Origin: Streptomyces sp. MMG1533
Lineage (GTDB): Bacteria; Actinomycetota; Actinomycetes; Streptomycetales; Streptomycetaceae
Assembly (NCBI RefSeq): GCF_001279775.1
Contig: NZ_LGDG01000058.1
Span: 1-7,847 of the forward strand
Direction of reading: 5' to 3'
Length of the DNA: 7,847 nucleotides
Each line of letters starts with the position of its first letter. The first letter of the stretch is position 1. Of the stretch, positions 6,582-7,847 are shown piece after piece. Position numbers and translations under genes: made by a program. The notes beneath the pieces are model-generated. The model saw only the letters and a list, made by a program, of their open reading frames with translations. It did not search any database and was not told the origin of the DNA.

Positions 6582-6602
6582 CCGGGGCCTGCCGAGCCCC
6601 GG
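6582..6602. terminator. Intergenic hairpin, possible weak terminator
   Basis: CCGGGGC and GCCCCGG form a perfect 7-bp stem with a 7-base loop, followed on the plus strand by CTTTCC. No upstream plus-strand gene is visible for it to terminate, so the role is uncertain. It could instead insulate the two divergent promoters. Confidence 0.25.
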
Positions 6603-6889
6603 CTTTCCGTGCAGGCGCCATCGTCTACGACCGGGGGCGGCACGAGCCGGGAGAGGCGGGATTTCACCAGCTCACGTGCGGGGGCGGATGAGGGGCGGCG
6701 CCCGGAACATCCCGGTTCGGTCGCCTCGGGCGGCGGTCGGCGGCAGCGCCGTCGCAGGGTCCCGGCGGGCGCCGCGGGAGCGGTTCACCGCGGGAATCCG
6801 GCGCCGGCCCGCGCATGCGGTGATCGTCTCGCCGGTGATGTGGCGTGCGTCCCACTGGCGGCCGATCGGCACAAAACGCAGCGACAGAG

Positions 6890-6909
6890 GCCGCCCAATC
6901 CGGGGCGGC
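6890..6909. other. Inverted repeat upstream of the TauE/SafE promoter
   Basis: GCCGCCC and GGGCGGC form a perfect 7-bp stem around the 6-base loop AATCCG. It lies about 50 bases upstream of the predicted -10 hexamer, so it would not be in the transporter mRNA. It may be a protein-binding dyad, or a terminator for transcripts arriving from upstream. No T-rich tail follows. Confidence 0.3.
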
Positions 6910-6934
6910 GAACCTCAGAACTCCCTCAGGTCCG

Positions 6935-6965
6935 TGGACGATGCACCCATCTCGTCCCCTAGGGT
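6935..6965 (+). promoter_or_regulatory. Possible promoter of the TauE/SafE gene
   Basis: TAGGGT at 6960-6965 is an excellent -10 hexamer and ends 7 bases before the ATG at 6973, the same spacing as at the tetR promoter. That would make the mRNA leaderless or nearly so. The -35 element is poor: TGGACG (6935-6940) with a long 19-base spacer. The same AGGG (6961-6964) could instead act as a ribosome-binding site 8 bases before the ATG. Confidence 0.35.
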
Positions 6966-6972
6966 CCCGATC

Positions 6973-7755
6973 ATGCCCGACATATCGCTGACCATGGTCG
7001 TCGTCCTGTGCCTCGCCGCCCTCGCGGCCGGCTGGATCGACGCCGTGGTCGGCGGGGGCGGGCTCCTGCTGCTGCCGGTGCTGCTCCTCGGGCTGCCGTC
7101 GAGCACCCCGGCCGCGCACGCCCTCGGCACCAACAAGGCCGTCGCCATCGTCGGCACCGCGGGTGCGGCGGTCACGTACGCCCGCAAGGCACCGGTCGAC
7201 GTGCGCACGGCCGTACGCATCGGTCTGGCGGCGCTCGCGGGCTCCTCGGCGGGGGCGTTCTTCGCGGCAGGGATGAGCACCGAGGTCCTCAAGCCGGTGA
7301 TCATGGTGGTGCTGCTCGCCGTCGCGGCCTTCGTGATCGCCCGCCCCACCTTCGGTACGGCCCCTGCCACCGGCCCGGCGGGCCCGCGCCGCATCCTCGC
7401 CGCGATCGGCCTCGCGGGCCTCGGCATCGGCTTCTACGACGGTCTGATCGGCCCCGGCACCGGCACGTTCCTCGTCCTGGCCCTCACCGCCGTCCTCCAC
7501 CTCGACCTGGTCACCGCCTCCGCCACCGCCAAGATCGTGAACTGCTGTACCAACGGCGGCGCCCTCGCCACCTTCGCCTGGCAGGGCGCGGTCCTGTGGC
7601 AACTGGCCGCCCTGATGGCCGTCTTCAACCTCGCGGGCGGCACGCTGGGCGCGCACACCGCCCTGAGGAAGGGCAGCGGTTTCGTGCGGATCGTGCTGCT
7701 GACGGTGGTGTTCGCGCTGGTGGCGAATCTGGCGTACGAGCAGTGGGTGGCCTAG
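6973..7755 (+). CDS. TauE/SafE-family membrane transporter (probable anion permease)
   Basis: The product has 260 residues, normal for TauE/SafE transporters. Family members move sulfite, sulfonates, sulfoacetate or other organic anions across the inner membrane. The two internally repeated signatures are visible: GWIDAVVGGGGLLLLPVLLLG (20-40) followed by AHALGTNKAVAIVGT (48-62), and GFYDGLIGPGTGTFLVLAL (153-171) followed by ASATAKIVNCCTNGGAL (182-198). Hydrophobic segments lie at about 5-27, 30-42, 55-70, 82-100, 105-124, 142-172, 185-203, 207-224 and 238-255. The ATG at 6973 was chosen because hydrophobic homology begins at once. An in-frame extension back to 6550 would add 141 Arg/Gly-rich residues without homology. 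It is transcribed away from the nir operon and ends in a strong hairpin, so it appears monocistronic. Substrate is not predictable; a link to nitrite or sulfite handling rests only on position. Confidence 0.9.
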   Translation: MPDISLTMVVVLCLAALAAGWIDAVVGGGGLLLLPVLLLGLPSSTPAAHALGTNKAVAIVGTAGAAVTYARKAPVDVRTAVRIGLAALAGSSAGAFFAAGMSTEVLKPVIMVVLLAVAAFVIARPTFGTAPATGPAGPRRILAAIGLAGLGIGFYDGLIGPGTGTFLVLALTAVLHLDLVTASATAKIVNCCTNGGALATFAWQGAVLWQLAALMAVFNLAGGTLGAHTALRKGSGFVRIVLLTVVFALVANLAYEQWVA

Positions 7756-7776
7756 AAGGTCGATGAAGATCTTGGT

Positions 7777-7812
7777 GAGGGGCTGTCCGGCCGTCAGGCC
7801 GGACAGCCCCTC
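7777..7812 (+). terminator. Strong hairpin terminator of the TauE/SafE gene
   Basis: A 16-bp perfect inverted repeat (7777-7792 and 7797-7812) surrounds the tetraloop GTCA. It begins 21 bases after the TAG stop. No T-run follows, as is common for actinomycete terminators. Its symmetry means it could also stop transcription arriving from the other side. Confidence 0.85.
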
Positions 7813-7847
7813 CGGTCATGCACCGGCGGGTGCGAGGTGCCAGGTGC

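Larger units (their letters stand above)
6434..6972. other. Intergenic region between the divergent nir operon and the TauE/SafE gene
   Basis: No convincing gene is present in these 539 bases. Open frames exist on both strands, but their products are Arg/Gly/Pro-rich and lack motifs. The part near the nir operon holds the GlnR-like site. The middle holds a 7-bp hairpin (6582-6602) and a duplicated CCGCGGGA (6772-6779 and 6788-6795). The part near the transporter holds a GCCGATCGGC palindrome (6861-6870), a second hairpin (6890-6909), a doubled CCTCAG (6913-6918 and 6924-6929) and a predicted promoter. A small RNA or an unrecognised short gene cannot be excluded. Confidence 0.5.

Noticed and set aside
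6550..6972. N-terminal extension of the TauE/SafE protein by 141 residues
   Set aside because: The added part is Arg/Gly-rich with no homology or membrane segment, and the family N-terminus begins at the ATG at 6973.

Overview
The window looks like chromosomal DNA from a high-GC actinomycete, most probably Streptomyces or a close relative. The evidence is strong G/C bias at third codon positions, long antisense shadow ORFs, promoters with TTGAC(N)/TAGG-type hexamers, and a nitrite-reductase operon preceded by a GlnR-like site. This assignment is inferred from composition and gene content.

Layout from left to right. Positions 1-309 hold no gene I can recognise. A minus-strand block follows, read from right to left: a TetR-family regulator (2176-1595), a short-chain dehydrogenase/reductase (1507-740) and a LysE-family exporter (696-310). 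The exporter is cut off after about 128 residues, in the middle of a conserved motif. Sites resembling TetR operators lie in front of both the regulator and the SDR, so this is probably a self-regulated efflux/oxidoreductase module that has lost its exporter.

The centre is a tightly coupled minus-strand operon for assimilatory nitrite reduction: a stand-alone FAD/NAD(P)H oxidoreductase (6433-5219), nirB (5219-2592) and nirD (2595-2245). Adjacent genes overlap by 1 and 4 bases. NirB shows all expected cofactor motifs: FAD and NADH sites, two BFD-type [2Fe-2S] cysteine sets, and siroheme/[4Fe-4S] cysteines. NirD is the Rieske-fold partner without cluster ligands. The first gene resembles the N-terminal electron-input half of NirB and may pass electrons to a nitrate reductase encoded elsewhere. 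A set of pentamers spaced by 11 bases in front of the operon (6457-6494) suggests nitrogen control by GlnR.

A 539-base intergenic region separates this operon from a divergent plus-strand TauE/SafE-family membrane transporter (6973-7755), which ends in a 16-bp perfect hairpin terminator. I see no mobile element, CRISPR array, tRNA or rRNA, and no clearly new biological system. The most unusual points are the clean truncation of the LysE gene, the paired operator sites with a tandem 10-bp repeat, probable leaderless starts, and the tandem paralogy of the FAD reductase and NirB.
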